Shown: positions 8,970-17,921 of the stretch, in pieces | Layout of the letters: every line of letters begins with the position of its first letter | How positions within the stretch are numbered: position 1 is the stretch's first letter | Source: Calidihabitans tengchongensis | GTDB taxonomy: Bacteria; Sysuimicrobiota; Sysuimicrobiia; Sysuimicrobiales; Kaftiobacteriaceae | Assembly: GCA_031459615.1 (NCBI GenBank) | Contig: JAVKIE010000009.1 | Coordinates: 34,936 to 98,935, forward strand | Direction: 5' to 3' | Length of the DNA stretch: 64,000 nt | Position numbers and translations under genes: made by a program | The notes under the pieces: generated by a model | What the model saw: the letters and a program-made list of their open reading frames with translations, nothing else | Told to the model about the DNA's origin: nothing | The model's database searches: none

Positions 8970-10598
8970 GTGGCTGTCCTGCGCTGGCAGGAGGTCCGCC
9001 GACAGGCCGCCGACCCGGGGCTGCTGCTGATGCTGCTGGGCACGGCCGTCGCGCTGGGGGCGTTCGTCCTGTACCCGGCGCTGCGGGTGCTCACCTACCC
9101 GACCCTCAGAGACTACCTGGGGATTCCCCACAGCCTGCGCTGGCTGCAGGCGGCGCGCAACAGCCTGATCATGATGGTCCTGTCCACCGCCACCGCCACG
9201 GGGGTGGGCCTGATCTTCGCCTTCGCCGTCACCCGGGAGGATATGCCGGGGCGGCGGCTGTTCCGGACGCTGGCGCTGCTGCCGCTGTTCGCCCCGCCGT
9301 TCATGGTGGCCTTCGCCTACATCCTCCTGTTCGGCCGCCAGGGGCTGATCACCCGCGGCCTGCTGGGGCTGGACGTGAACATCTTCGGCTGGCCGGGCCT
9401 GTGGCTGGTGCAGACGGTGGCGTTCTTCCCCCTGGCCATGCTGATCATCGCCGGCGTGCTGGAGTCCATCGCCCCCAGCCTGGAGCAGGCGGCCCGCAAC
9501 CTGGGGGCGGACGAGTGGGCCGCGCTGCGCAGCGTCACCCTGGCCCTGGCGCGGCCCGGGGTGGCCGGGGCCATGCTGGTGGTTGCCATCTCCGTCCTGG
9601 CCGACTTCGGCAACGCCGTCCTCATCGCCGGGGGCTTTCCGCTGCTGGCCACCGAGGCGTGGTTCCGCATGGAGGGGATGGGCGACCTGACGGGGGCGGC
9701 GGTGGTGGTGGCGATGCTGCTGGTGCCGACCACGGCGCTGTTCTTCCTGGAGCGGTACTGGGTCAGCCGGCGGCTGTACGTGACCGTGACCGGCCGCGGC
9801 ACGCGGCTGGACCGCCCGCCCCTGCCGGCGCCGCTGCGGGCGGCCCTGGTGGCGGTGTGCGCCCTGGTCAGCCTGCTGGTGGTCCTGGTGTACCTGGGAG
9901 TGGTGGCCGGGGCGTTCACGGCCGTGTGGGGGCGGGACTGGTCGCTGACGTTCGACCACTGGCACCTGGCCTGGGAGCGCGCCGGCACGCTGCTGACCAG
10001 CCTGAAGATCGGCGCCCTGGCCGGAGCCATCACGGCCGTGGTGGGGGTGGTGGCCGCCTTCCTCACGTCCCGGGCCGTCCCCCTGCGCCGCGCCCTGGAC
10101 TTCCTGGCGGTCCTGCCGGGGGCGATGCCCGGCGTCTTCGTGGGCGTGGGGTTCGTGCTGGCCTTCAACCGCACCCCCCTGGGCGGCACGCCCTGGCTGG
10201 TGGCCCTGGCGCTGGCCTTCTGGCACCTGCCCATGGGCTATCAGGCGGCGGCGGCGCGGCTGCGGCAGATCGAGCGGGCCATCGAGGAGGCCGCCATGAA
10301 CCTCGGCGCCGGCGGCGTGCGGGTCCTGCTGGACGTGTACGTGCCGCTGCTGCTGCGCGGGCTGGTGGAGGCGTTCGCCGTCTCGTTCATCCGGGCGGTG
10401 ACCAACGTCAGCATCGTGGTCTTCCTGGTGGCGCCGGGAACGATGGTGGCCACCTTCGTCATCCTGGGGCTGATCCAGAGCAACACCTGGGGTGCCGCCG
10501 CGGCGCTGACCACCATGCTGCTGGCGGTCACCTTCGCCGCCGTGGGGCTGACCGGCCTCGCGGTGGGCCGGGCGCTGCGGGGCCAGCCGGTGGGGTGA
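8970..10598 (+). CDS. ABC permease, AfuB / ThiP-type fused dimer
   Basis: About 542 residues with around twelve membrane segments: two permease repeats fused in one chain. Each half has an EAA-type loop, QAARNLGADEWAALR in the first and EEAAMNLGAGGVRVLL in the second. GTG 8970 is preferred because GAGGTGGAG ends 3 bases before it; GTG 8961 is possible. It works with the binding protein at 7870 and the ATPase at 10603. It is shorter than its paralogue at 14621 by about 200 residues. Confidence 0.85.
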   Translation: MAVLRWQEVRRQAADPGLLLMLLGTAVALGAFVLYPALRVLTYPTLRDYLGIPHSLRWLQAARNSLIMMVLSTATATGVGLIFAFAVTREDMPGRRLFRTLALLPLFAPPFMVAFAYILLFGRQGLITRGLLGLDVNIFGWPGLWLVQTVAFFPLAMLIIAGVLESIAPSLEQAARNLGADEWAALRSVTLALARPGVAGAMLVVAISVLADFGNAVLIAGGFPLLATEAWFRMEGMGDLTGAAVVVAMLLVPTTALFFLERYWVSRRLYVTVTGRGTRLDRPPLPAPLRAALVAVCALVSLLVVLVYLGVVAGAFTAVWGRDWSLTFDHWHLAWERAGTLLTSLKIGALAGAITAVVGVVAAFLTSRAVPLRRALDFLAVLPGAMPGVFVGVGFVLAFNRTPLGGTPWLVALALAFWHLPMGYQAAAARLRQIERAIEEAAMNLGAGGVRVLLDVYVPLLLRGLVEAFAVSFIRAVTNVSIVVFLVAPGTMVATFVILGLIQSNTWGAAAALTTMLLAVTFAAVGLTGLAVGRALRGQPVG

Positions 10599-10602
10599 AG
10601 CG

Positions 10603-11658
10603 ATGGCGCGGGTGCGGCTGGAGGGCGTGAGCAAGCGCTTCGGCTCCACGGTGGCCGTGCGCGACGTGACCCTGGACGTCCCCGAAGGCTGCTTCTTCAC
10701 CCTGCTGGGGCCCAGCGGGTGCGGCAAGACCACCACCCTGCGCATCGTGGCGGGGTTCCACCTGCCCGATCAGGGGGAGGTGTACATCGACGAGCAGCGG
10801 GTGACCCATCTCCCGCCCCACCGGCGGCGGACCGCCATGGTGTTCCAGGAGTACGCCCTGTTCCCGCACATGACCGTCTTCGAGAACGTGGCCTACGGCC
10901 TGCGGATGCGCCGCGTGCCCGAGGACCAGGTGCGGGCCCGGGTGGCCGCCGCCCTGGAGCTGGTGGGCCTCCCCGGACTGGGGCGCGCGTTTCCCTCCCA
11001 GCTGTCCGGCGGCCAGCAGCAGCGGGTCGCCCTGGCCCGGGCGCTGGTGGTGGAGCCCGACGTGCTGCTGCTGGACGAACCGCTGAGTAACCTGGACGCC
11101 AAGCTGCGGGTGCGGGTCCGGGGGGAGATCCGCCAGCTGCAGCGCCAGCTGGGCAAGACGGTCCTGTATGTGACCCACGACCAGGAGGAAGCCCTGGCCA
11201 TCTCGGACCGCATCGCGGTCATGGAGGCGGGGCGCGTCCTGCAGGTGGGCACCCCGGTGGAGATCTACCACCGGCCCGCCCACCGGTTCGTGGCCGACTT
11301 TGTGGGCCTGGCGAACTTCCTCGACGGGGAGGTGATCGGTCCCGACGCCGTCCGCTGCGCGGGCGTGGTGGTCCGGCTGCGCGGGGACGGACTGTCGCCG
11401 GGGCGCGTGACGGTGATGCTGCGGCCCGAGGCCCTGCGCCTGCACCGCCAGCCGCCGCCGTCGGGAACCGTCCTGCCGGGCCGCATCACCGCCAGTAGCT
11501 TCCTGGGCACCCTGGCCCGGTACTGGGTGGCGGCCGGCGGGATCACCTGGATCGTGGACGTGCCGGCGCCGGGCGAGACGGTCTACGAAGGGGAGGTGTT
11601 CCTGGAGATTCCCCCGGAGCGGGTGCACGTGCTCCGGGACGACACCGCCAGCGCCTAA
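10603..11658 (+). CDS. ABC ATP-binding protein, AfuC / PotA-type
   Basis: 351 residues. Walker A is GPSGCGKTTT near residue 38, the signature is LSGGQQQR near 134, Walker B is VLLLDEP near 155, and the H-loop is VTHD. A TOBE-like regulatory domain fills the last ~110 residues. The gene starts 4 bases after the permease stop. It energises the first AfuABC-like importer. It might also serve the CUT1 importer at 1218-4274, which lacks an ATPase, although CUT1 systems usually use MsmK/UgpC-type subunits. Confidence 0.88.
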   Translation: MARVRLEGVSKRFGSTVAVRDVTLDVPEGCFFTLLGPSGCGKTTTLRIVAGFHLPDQGEVYIDEQRVTHLPPHRRRTAMVFQEYALFPHMTVFENVAYGLRMRRVPEDQVRARVAAALELVGLPGLGRAFPSQLSGGQQQRVALARALVVEPDVLLLDEPLSNLDAKLRVRVRGEIRQLQRQLGKTVLYVTHDQEEALAISDRIAVMEAGRVLQVGTPVEIYHRPAHRFVADFVGLANFLDGEVIGPDAVRCAGVVVRLRGDGLSPGRVTVMLRPEALRLHRQPPPSGTVLPGRITASSFLGTLARYWVAAGGITWIVDVPAPGETVYEGEVFLEIPPERVHVLRDDTASA

Positions 11659-11682
11659 TCGCATCAGGGAGGAGGGCGACCG

Positions 11683-12648
11683 ATGGGCAAGTGGCAGCTG
11701 CCGCCGCCGGGCGGCCACATGGACAAACGCACCGGCATCTACCTGCAGACCATGACCATGCGCGATGTGGAAGAACGCCTGAAGACCAACGACGTGCTGA
11801 TCGTGCCGCTGGGATCTACCGAAGCCCACGGCCCCAACGCGCCCCTGGGGGAGGACATCTTCCTGGTGACGCGCATGGCCGAGCTCGTGGCCGAGCGCAC
11901 CGGGTGCACCGTCAGCGAGCCGCTGTGGTTCGGCTCGCACCCCTACCACCACATCGGCATGCCGGGCACCGTGCCGATTCCCGAAGACGTCTTCACCGCC
12001 TTCGTGCGGGCCATGATCGCCGGCTTCTGGAACATGGGGTTCCGCAAGCAGATCCTGCTCAACGGCCACGGCCAGGAGTACGTGATCCCCACCGCCATCC
12101 ACCAGTTCGCCAAGCGCTACCGGGTGCCGGCGCTGATCGTGAACGTGAACTGGTACCACGCCATCCCCGACCACTTCCGGCTGCGGGCGGAGGGCGGACC
12201 GTACGAGACCCCGTTCATCCACGCCGACGAGGTGGAGACCAGCTGGTGCCTGGCCCTGTTTCCGGAACTGATGAAGCAGGAGTGGGCGGTGGACAACACG
12301 CCGTTCGGCTTCCTGCCCGAAGGGCACGTGGACAAGGCCGGCAACCTCCTGCGGCGGCCCATCGCCTGGTACGGCCACGTGGGCGCCGGACCCATCGAAG
12401 TGAAGGCCTATCTGGAGGGGGTCGTGGGCCGGCCCACCCTGGCCCGGGCCGAGAAGGCCCTGCCGGGGGTGGAGGCCCTGCTGGACTACCTGGAGCGGCT
12501 GGTCACCGACATCCTGCAGAAGTTCCCGCCCGGCCAGCTGCCTCCCGCGCACCTGCTGACCGAGCGGGACGAGAGGGAGCTGGAGGAGATCCTCAAGGGG
12601 CCCGCCCGCGGGGGGAAGAGCATCTACAGCCTGGGGTGGCCGCCGTAG
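11683..12648 (+). CDS. iolN: 3-dehydro-scyllo-inosose hydrolase (creatininase family)
   Basis: Creatininase-superfamily metal hydrolase, 321 residues, after an AGGGAGGAGGG site. In Thermotoga the IolN enzyme (TM0413) opens the diketo-inositol ring made by IolM to give 5-dehydro-L-gluconate. Recalled IolN sequence matches across the protein: LIVPLGSTEAHGPNAPLGED (metal ligands), WFGSHPYHHIGMPGTV, GFRKQILLNGHGQEYVIPTA, NVNWYHAIPD, TPFIHADEVETSW and GFLPEGHVDKAGN. This goes beyond the general creatininase consensus. With iolM at 1 and iolO at 12766 it completes the distinctive ring-opening steps. Confidence 0.86.
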   Translation: MGKWQLPPPGGHMDKRTGIYLQTMTMRDVEERLKTNDVLIVPLGSTEAHGPNAPLGEDIFLVTRMAELVAERTGCTVSEPLWFGSHPYHHIGMPGTVPIPEDVFTAFVRAMIAGFWNMGFRKQILLNGHGQEYVIPTAIHQFAKRYRVPALIVNVNWYHAIPDHFRLRAEGGPYETPFIHADEVETSWCLALFPELMKQEWAVDNTPFGFLPEGHVDKAGNLLRRPIAWYGHVGAGPIEVKAYLEGVVGRPTLARAEKALPGVEALLDYLERLVTDILQKFPPGQLPPAHLLTERDERELEEILKGPARGGKSIYSLGWPP

Positions 12649-12654
12649 GGAGGA

Positions 12655-12745
12655 GAGCAACGGGATCGGGGATCCGGAATCTGGGATGAGGGAGTGGGGA
12701 TCCGGGGACCGGTCCGCCGACAGCCGCTGGTCCCGGGTCCCGGAT
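12655..12745. repeat. Intergenic GGGATCC-rich repeat tract
   Basis: The 117-base gap between iolN and iolO holds repeated, imperfect GGGATCnGGGATCC-like units (such as GGGATCGGGGATCC and GGGGATCCGGGGACC) in a style unlike coding DNA. A similar tract on the other strand lies between groES and groEL (48107-48160). It may be a dispersed intergenic repeat; nothing else is recognisable here. Confidence 0.45.
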
Positions 12746-12765
12746 GACCGACGCCGGCAGAGGCC

Positions 12766-13581
12766 GTGAAGATCAGCCTGGTGATCTCCGTCGAGGAGAC
12801 CTCGTTCGCCGCCGTGGCGGCGCAGGCGGACTGGGCCCGGGCCATCGAGCGGGCAGCCGCGCTGGGCTACGACGGGGTGGAGCTGGCAGTGCGCGACCCC
12901 CAGGCGGTGGATGCCGACGCGCTGTGGGAGCGCACGCGCCAGGCCGGCCTCACCGTCCCCGCCCTGGGCACCGGGCAGGCCTACCTGGCCGACGGGCTGA
13001 GCCTCACCGCCCGGGATCCCGGCATCCGCCGGCGGGCCGTGGAGCGCCTGCGGGCGCACCTTGACCTGGCGGCCCGGTGGGGGGCCCTGGTGATCGTGGG
13101 CCTGGTGCGCGGGCGGATCGAGGACGGGCGGGAGAGCGCCGACCGCCGCCTGGAGGAGGCGCTACAGCGCCTGCTGCCCGACGCCGAGCGGCTGGGGGTG
13201 CGACTGGCCATCGAGCCCATCAACCGGTACGAGACCGACTACCTGGCCACGGTGGGCGAGGTCCTGCAGCTCCTGGACCGGGTCAGGTCGCCCCGGGTGG
13301 GGGTGCTGGCCGACACCTTCCACATGAACATCGAGGAGGTCTCCATCGAGGATGCCCTGCGCCACGGCCGGGACCGGCTGTTCCACGTCCACGTGGCCGA
13401 CAGCAACCGGCGGGCGCCGGGGTGGGGGCACCTGGACTTCCGGAGGATCCTGGGCGTGCTGGAGGAGATCGGGTACGGCGGGTTTCTGTCGGCGGAGATC
13501 CTGCCCCTGCCCGATCCGGAGCAGGCGGCGGCGCAGGCGGTGCGCTACCTGCGGGCCCTGCGCGCGACCGCACCATCCTGA
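12766..13581 (+). CDS. iolO: 5-dehydro-L-gluconate (5-keto-L-gluconate) epimerase
   Basis: TIM-barrel epimerase of 271 residues. Thermotoga IolO (TM0416) converts 5-dehydro-L-gluconate to D-tagaturonate, the step after IolN. Recalled TM0416 segments match throughout: MKISLVIS at the start, VELAVRDP, GTGQAYLADGLSLT near residue 67, GALVIVGLVRGR near 106, IEPINRYETDY near 148 (metal-binding Glu), GVLADTFHMNIEEV near 182 and HVADSNRRAPG near 208. The GTG at 12766 gives the family's exact N-terminus. The spacing to the next gene (13 bases) places it in the same operon as the second AfuABC-like importer. Confidence 0.87.
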   Translation: MKISLVISVEETSFAAVAAQADWARAIERAAALGYDGVELAVRDPQAVDADALWERTRQAGLTVPALGTGQAYLADGLSLTARDPGIRRRAVERLRAHLDLAARWGALVIVGLVRGRIEDGRESADRRLEEALQRLLPDAERLGVRLAIEPINRYETDYLATVGEVLQLLDRVRSPRVGVLADTFHMNIEEVSIEDALRHGRDRLFHVHVADSNRRAPGWGHLDFRRILGVLEEIGYGGFLSAEILPLPDPEQAAAQAVRYLRALRATAPS

Positions 13582-13594
13582 AGGAGGGGAGACG

Positions 13595-14608
13595 ATGAGA
13601 CGGATCGTGGTGGCGGTTCTGGCCGTGCTGCTGGCGTCGCTGGCCGGGCACGCGGCGCCGGCGGGGAAGGTGACGGTGCTGTGCAGTCCCAACGTGGAGT
13701 GGTGCGACCTGATCCGGGCCGAATTTCCCAAGGCCACGGGCATCGCGCTGGAGTTCGTGCGCCTCAGTTCCGGCGAGGCCCTGGCCCGGCTGCGGGCCGA
13801 GCGGGCCAACCCGGTGTTCGACGTGTGGTTCGGCGGCACCGGCGACCCGCACATCGTGGCCAACGAGGAGGGGCTGACCGAATTCTACCGGCCCCGGGCG
13901 TGGGCGGACCTGCGGCCCGAGCTGCGGGAGGCGGTGGCCGGCAAGTACATCCCGCTGTACGCCGGCATTCTGGGATGGGCCATCAATCCCTCGCTGCTGC
14001 GGGAGAAGAACATCCCCGAGCCCCGGCGGTGGGAGGACCTGGCCGACCCGCGGCTGCGGGGGCTGGTGGCGTATCCCAACCCCAACACCTCCGGGACCGG
14101 GTACACCATGCTGGCCACGGTGGTCCAGCTGTTCGGGGAGGAGAAGGCCTTTGATCTCCTCAAGCGGATCCACCGCAACGTGGCCCAGTACACCCGGGGA
14201 GGTGCCGATCCCGGCGTGCTGACCGGGCGCGGGGAGGTGGCGGTGGGCGTCACGTTCGTCCACGACGCGGTCCTGCAGGTGCTGCGGGGGTTCCCCATCA
14301 CCTACGGGGCAGCCCGGGACGGCACCGGCTACGAGATCGGAGGGCTGAGCCTGGTCAAGGGTGCGCCCAACCGCAGTCACGGCATCACCTTCATCGAGTG
14401 GGCCCTCACCCCCGCCGCCCAGGCTCTGGCGGCGCAGGCGGGCTCCTACCAGATCCCGTCCAACTCCAAGACGCCGGTTCCGTCGGTGGCGCCGCGGTTT
14501 GAGGCGTTCAACGTGATCAAGTACGACTTCCTGAAGTACGGGAAGGCGTCGGTGCGGGACGGGCTGGTCAACCGGTGGACGAAGGAGGTCTTCCCCCTGC
14601 CCAAGTAG
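13595..14608 (+). CDS. ABC substrate-binding protein, AfuA / iron(III)-type family (second copy)
   Basis: 337 residues, signal peptide about residues 1-22 (ends GHAAP), AAGGAGGGG upstream of the ATG. The mature start KVTVLCSPNVEWCDLIR and the FDVWFGGTGDPH segment are typical of this binding-protein family. It is related to, but clearly diverged from, the protein at 7870, so the two importers may take different substrates. It is followed after only 12 bases by its permease and, unlike the other importers, without an intergenic hairpin. Confidence 0.8.
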   Translation: MRRIVVAVLAVLLASLAGHAAPAGKVTVLCSPNVEWCDLIRAEFPKATGIALEFVRLSSGEALARLRAERANPVFDVWFGGTGDPHIVANEEGLTEFYRPRAWADLRPELREAVAGKYIPLYAGILGWAINPSLLREKNIPEPRRWEDLADPRLRGLVAYPNPNTSGTGYTMLATVVQLFGEEKAFDLLKRIHRNVAQYTRGGADPGVLTGRGEVAVGVTFVHDAVLQVLRGFPITYGAARDGTGYEIGGLSLVKGAPNRSHGITFIEWALTPAAQALAAQAGSYQIPSNSKTPVPSVAPRFEAFNVIKYDFLKYGKASVRDGLVNRWTKEVFPLPK

Positions 14609-14620
14609 GGGGAGCGGTCC

Positions 14621-16849
14621 ATGGCCCAGGTGCTGGTCGCTCCCGCCCGTCCGGCCGTCCGGGTCGTGCCGTCCCTGACGGCGTGGGGGGCGCTGGCGGC
14701 CCTGGCCGCCCTGGCCCTGCCGTGGGCGCGCGTGGGGCGCGACCTGGGGGTTTTCGTCCCGCAGACTCTCGGCCTGGACCTGGTGGGACGGGACTGGCGG
14801 GTGGCCGTGGCGGTGGCAGCCGGGGCGCTGGCCGCAGTCGCCGGCGGCGCCCCGCTGCCCCTGGCCGCCCGCGGGCGGGCGGCACTCATCCTGGCCGCGG
14901 TCGGGCTGGCCGCGACGGCCCTCGCGGTGGGGCAGCGGGGTGCGCCCATGGGGCCGGCGGCCTGGGCGGCGATCCTGGGCTACCTGGCCCTGGCCGGCGC
15001 CGCGCTGTCCGCGGCGGGATACCTCCACGCCGACCCGTTCATCGCCGTCGGGATCCTCTGGGCGTGGGGGTTCGTGGCGGCGTTCATCGTGTACCCGCTG
15101 GTGGCCGTGCTGCAGGCCAGCGTGGTGGTGCGCGGACATCTCACCCTGGAGGTGGTCCGGGAGACGGTCCGCTCGCCGATCTTCCTGATGGTCAACAACC
15201 CCGCCACCCCCGTCCACGAAGGACGCCTGGCGGCCGGGGTGGGCGCGGCGGCCGGCACCGCGGCCGCCCTGGCCGCCGCAGGGTTGCGCCGCGGCGGCCG
15301 GACCGCGCTGGCCTGGGGGCTGCGGGCGGGGGTGGGCGTGGGGGCGCTGGCGGCGCTGTACCTGGGGTTCGGGGCGGTGCGCAACAGCGTCCTGCTGGCG
15401 GTGGTGGTCAGCACCATCTCCACCGGGCTGGGCTTTCTGTTTGCCCTGCTGGCCGAGCGATCCCGGCTGCCGCTGCGCCGGCTGTTCGGACCTGTGTCCA
15501 TCCTGCCGATCATCACGCCGCCGTTCGTCCTGGGGCTGGCCATCATCTACCTGTTCGGGCGGCGGGGGTTCATCACGCACCGGGTGCTGGGGCTGTCCAC
15601 CGCGGCGTTCTTCGGCCCCCTGGGGGTGGCGCTGGCCCAGATCCTGGCCTACACCCCCATCGCCTTCCTGGTCCTGCAGGGGGTGGTGCGGGCGCTGGAC
15701 ATCTCGCAGGAGGAGGCCGCCGAGACCCTGGGCGCTCCCCGCTGGCACGTCCTGCGCACGGTGATCTGGCCGCTGGCGCGCCCGGGGCTGGCCAACGCCT
15801 TCCTGCTGGTGGCCATCGAGAGCCTGGCCGACTTCGGCAACCCCATCGTGGTGGGAGGCGACAAGCCCTACCTGGCCACCGAGGTGTTCTTCTCCCTGGT
15901 GGGCCGGTACAACCCCCACGAAGCGGCGGTGTTCGGCGCGACGCTGCTCCTGATGACGTTTGCCATCTTCTTCCTCCAGCAGCGGTGGATCGGGCGGGCT
16001 GGCTACGTCACCGTGACCGGGCGCCCCACCGCCGGATACCGGCGGCCCCTGCCGGCGGGTCTGGAGTACGGCGGCAACGCCCTGTTCCTCCTGTGGATCC
16101 TGCTGACCGCGGTGCTGTACGGCTCGGTGGCCGTGGGCAGCCTCACCAAGTTGTGGGGGTTTGACTATACCCTGACGGCCGCCCACTACCGGGGACTGTC
16201 GCCCACCGGGTGGGCGGTGTTCCGCACGTCCGCGGTGCTGGCGGCGATCGCCGCCGTCCCCTCCACGGCGGTCGGGTTCGGGATCGGCTATCTCGTGACC
16301 CGCTATGCGTTTGTGGGCCGGCGGGCCCTGGAGGTGGCGTCGATGCTGTCCTTCGCCACGCCCGGCACCGTGATGGGGATCGGCTACATCCTGGCCTTCA
16401 ACCAGGGCCCTCTGCTGCTGACCGGCACCGAGCTCATCATTATCCTGGCGTTCGTATTCCGCAACATGCCGGTGGCGCTGCGGGCGGGGGTGGCGGCGGT
16501 CCTGCAGATCGACCGGTCCCTGGAAGAAGCCTCCACCGTCCTGGCGGCCGGCGCGGCGACCACCCTCCGACGGGTGGTGGTGCCGCTGGTGTGGCCGGCC
16601 CTGCTGGCGGGCGCGGTGTTCAGCTTCGTCCGGGCGATGACCGCCATCAGCCAGGTCATCTTCCTGATCACGCCGCGCACCAACCTGGCCACCACCCAGA
16701 TTCTCTCCTACGTGAACTACGGCACCGTGGGCCTGGCCGCCGCCCTGTCGTGGGTGCTGGTGGTCTTCATGGCGGCCGTCATCGTGGCCCTGTACCTGGC
16801 GACCCAGCGGCTGGGCGCGCGCCACGTGGGGGTGGTGCCGACCCTGTGA
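14621..16849 (+). CDS. ABC permease, AfuB-type, with extended N-terminus
   Basis: 742 residues, around fifteen or more predicted membrane segments. The C-terminal ~500 residues are a fused permease pair with EAA loops EEAAETLGAPRWHVLR and EEASTVLAAGAATTLRR. The first ~190 residues add several extra hydrophobic segments rich in Ala/Gly, plus a periplasmic-type insert. The larger AfuB proteins also carry such extensions. It is cotranscribed with the binding protein at 13595 and the ATPase at 16860. Confidence 0.83.
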   Translation: MAQVLVAPARPAVRVVPSLTAWGALAALAALALPWARVGRDLGVFVPQTLGLDLVGRDWRVAVAVAAGALAAVAGGAPLPLAARGRAALILAAVGLAATALAVGQRGAPMGPAAWAAILGYLALAGAALSAAGYLHADPFIAVGILWAWGFVAAFIVYPLVAVLQASVVVRGHLTLEVVRETVRSPIFLMVNNPATPVHEGRLAAGVGAAAGTAAALAAAGLRRGGRTALAWGLRAGVGVGALAALYLGFGAVRNSVLLAVVVSTISTGLGFLFALLAERSRLPLRRLFGPVSILPIITPPFVLGLAIIYLFGRRGFITHRVLGLSTAAFFGPLGVALAQILAYTPIAFLVLQGVVRALDISQEEAAETLGAPRWHVLRTVIWPLARPGLANAFLLVAIESLADFGNPIVVGGDKPYLATEVFFSLVGRYNPHEAAVFGATLLLMTFAIFFLQQRWIGRAGYVTVTGRPTAGYRRPLPAGLEYGGNALFLLWILLTAVLYGSVAVGSLTKLWGFDYTLTAAHYRGLSPTGWAVFRTSAVLAAIAAVPSTAVGFGIGYLVTRYAFVGRRALEVASMLSFATPGTVMGIGYILAFNQGPLLLTGTELIIILAFVFRNMPVALRAGVAAVLQIDRSLEEASTVLAAGAATTLRRVVVPLVWPALLAGAVFSFVRAMTAISQVIFLITPRTNLATTQILSYVNYGTVGLAAALSWVLVVFMAAVIVALYLATQRLGARHVGVVPTL

Positions 16850-16859
16850 GGGAGATGCC

Positions 16860-17921
16860 GTGACAGCCACAGACCAGGCCGTCCGCGTCCGCCTGGACGG
16901 GGTGACCAAGACATTCGGCCCGGTGGTGGCGGTGGACCGGGTGACCCTGGACATCCCGCCGGGGCGTCTGGTCACGCTCCTGGGCCCGTCGGGGTGCGGG
17001 AAGACCACCACCCTGCGGATCATCGCGGGGCTGGAGAAGCCCACCGCGGGGCGCGTGTACATCGGCGAGGAGGACGTCACCCCGCTGCCGGCGGCCAGCC
17101 GGGGAGTGACCCTGGTCTTCCAGGCCTACGCCCTGTTCCCGCACCTCACGGTCTTCGAGAACGTCGCCTACGGCCTGCGGGTACGGCGCCTGCCCGAGTC
17201 CGAGATCCGCCGGCGGGTGGCGGAGGCGATGGCCCTGGTGGGACTGCCAGGGCTGGAAGACCGCTACCCGGCCCAGCTGTCCGGCGGCCAGCAGCAGCGG
17301 GTGGCGGTGGCCCGGGCCCTGGTGATGCAGCCCCGCGTGCTGCTGTTCGACGAGCCGCTGTCTAACCTGGACGCCAAGCTGCGCAAGCGGGTGCGGGCGG
17401 AGATCCGCGACCTGCAGCGGCGGCTGGGCATCACCACCATCTATGTCACCCACGACCAGGCCGAGGCCCTGGCCCTGTCGGACGTGGTGGTGGTGATGAA
17501 CCAGGGAAAGGTGGAGCAGGTGGGCACGCCCGAGGAGCTGTACCGGCGGCCGGCCAGCCGCTTTGTGGCCGACTTCATCGGAGAGGCCAACCTCCTGCCC
17601 GGCCACTACCACGACGGCCAGGTGACCCTGGGGCCGTACCGCTTCGCCTTCCGGCAGGAGGGCGCACCGTCCGGGGCGGTCACAGTGATGGTCCGCCCGG
17701 AAGCGGTCGCCATCGCCACCGACGGGGAGGGCCTGCCCGGCCGGGTGCGGGCGGGGTTCTTCATGGGCATGACGCTGGAGTACCTGGTCGAGACCCTCCT
17801 GGGCGAGGTGACGGCGGTCGAGCCGCTGTCCGAGCGGGGCCTGCTGCCGCCGGGGACGTCGGTGGTCCTGCGGATGAGGCCGGCGGGTGTGTACCTGCTG
17901 CCGGGGGAGGATAGACCGTGA
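16860..17921 (+). CDS. ABC ATP-binding protein, AfuC-type (second copy)
   Basis: 353 residues. It has Walker A GPSGCGKTTT near residue 42, signature LSGGQQQR near 138, Walker B VLLFDEP near 159 (Phe where the paralogue has Leu), and the YVTHDQAEAL H-loop. A TOBE-type C-terminal domain follows. The GTG start lies 10 bases after the permease stop behind GAGGGA. Its end overlaps the aldolase gene by 4 bases, tying transport and catabolism together. Confidence 0.88.
   Translation: MTATDQAVRVRLDGVTKTFGPVVAVDRVTLDIPPGRLVTLLGPSGCGKTTTLRIIAGLEKPTAGRVYIGEEDVTPLPAASRGVTLVFQAYALFPHLTVFENVAYGLRVRRLPESEIRRRVAEAMALVGLPGLEDRYPAQLSGGQQQRVAVARALVMQPRVLLFDEPLSNLDAKLRKRVRAEIRDLQRRLGITTIYVTHDQAEALALSDVVVVMNQGKVEQVGTPEELYRRPASRFVADFIGEANLLPGHYHDGQVTLGPYRFAFRQEGAPSGAVTVMVRPEAVAIATDGEGLPGRVRAGFFMGMTLEYLVETLLGEVTAVEPLSERGLLPPGTSVVLRMRPAGVYLLPGEDRP

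Noticed and set aside
10528..17080. Very long open frames on the minus strand opposite the transporter and iol genes
   Set aside because: They are the expected by-product of GC-rich codons. Their translations are His/Gln/Arg/Gly-rich with no domains, whereas the plus-strand genes have clear family motifs.
7870..17921. Iron(III) uptake function for the two AfuABC-like importers
   Set aside because: The family name suggests iron, but no siderophore, Fur-box or iron genes are nearby and both sets are interleaved with inositol enzymes. Left open as family-level calls.
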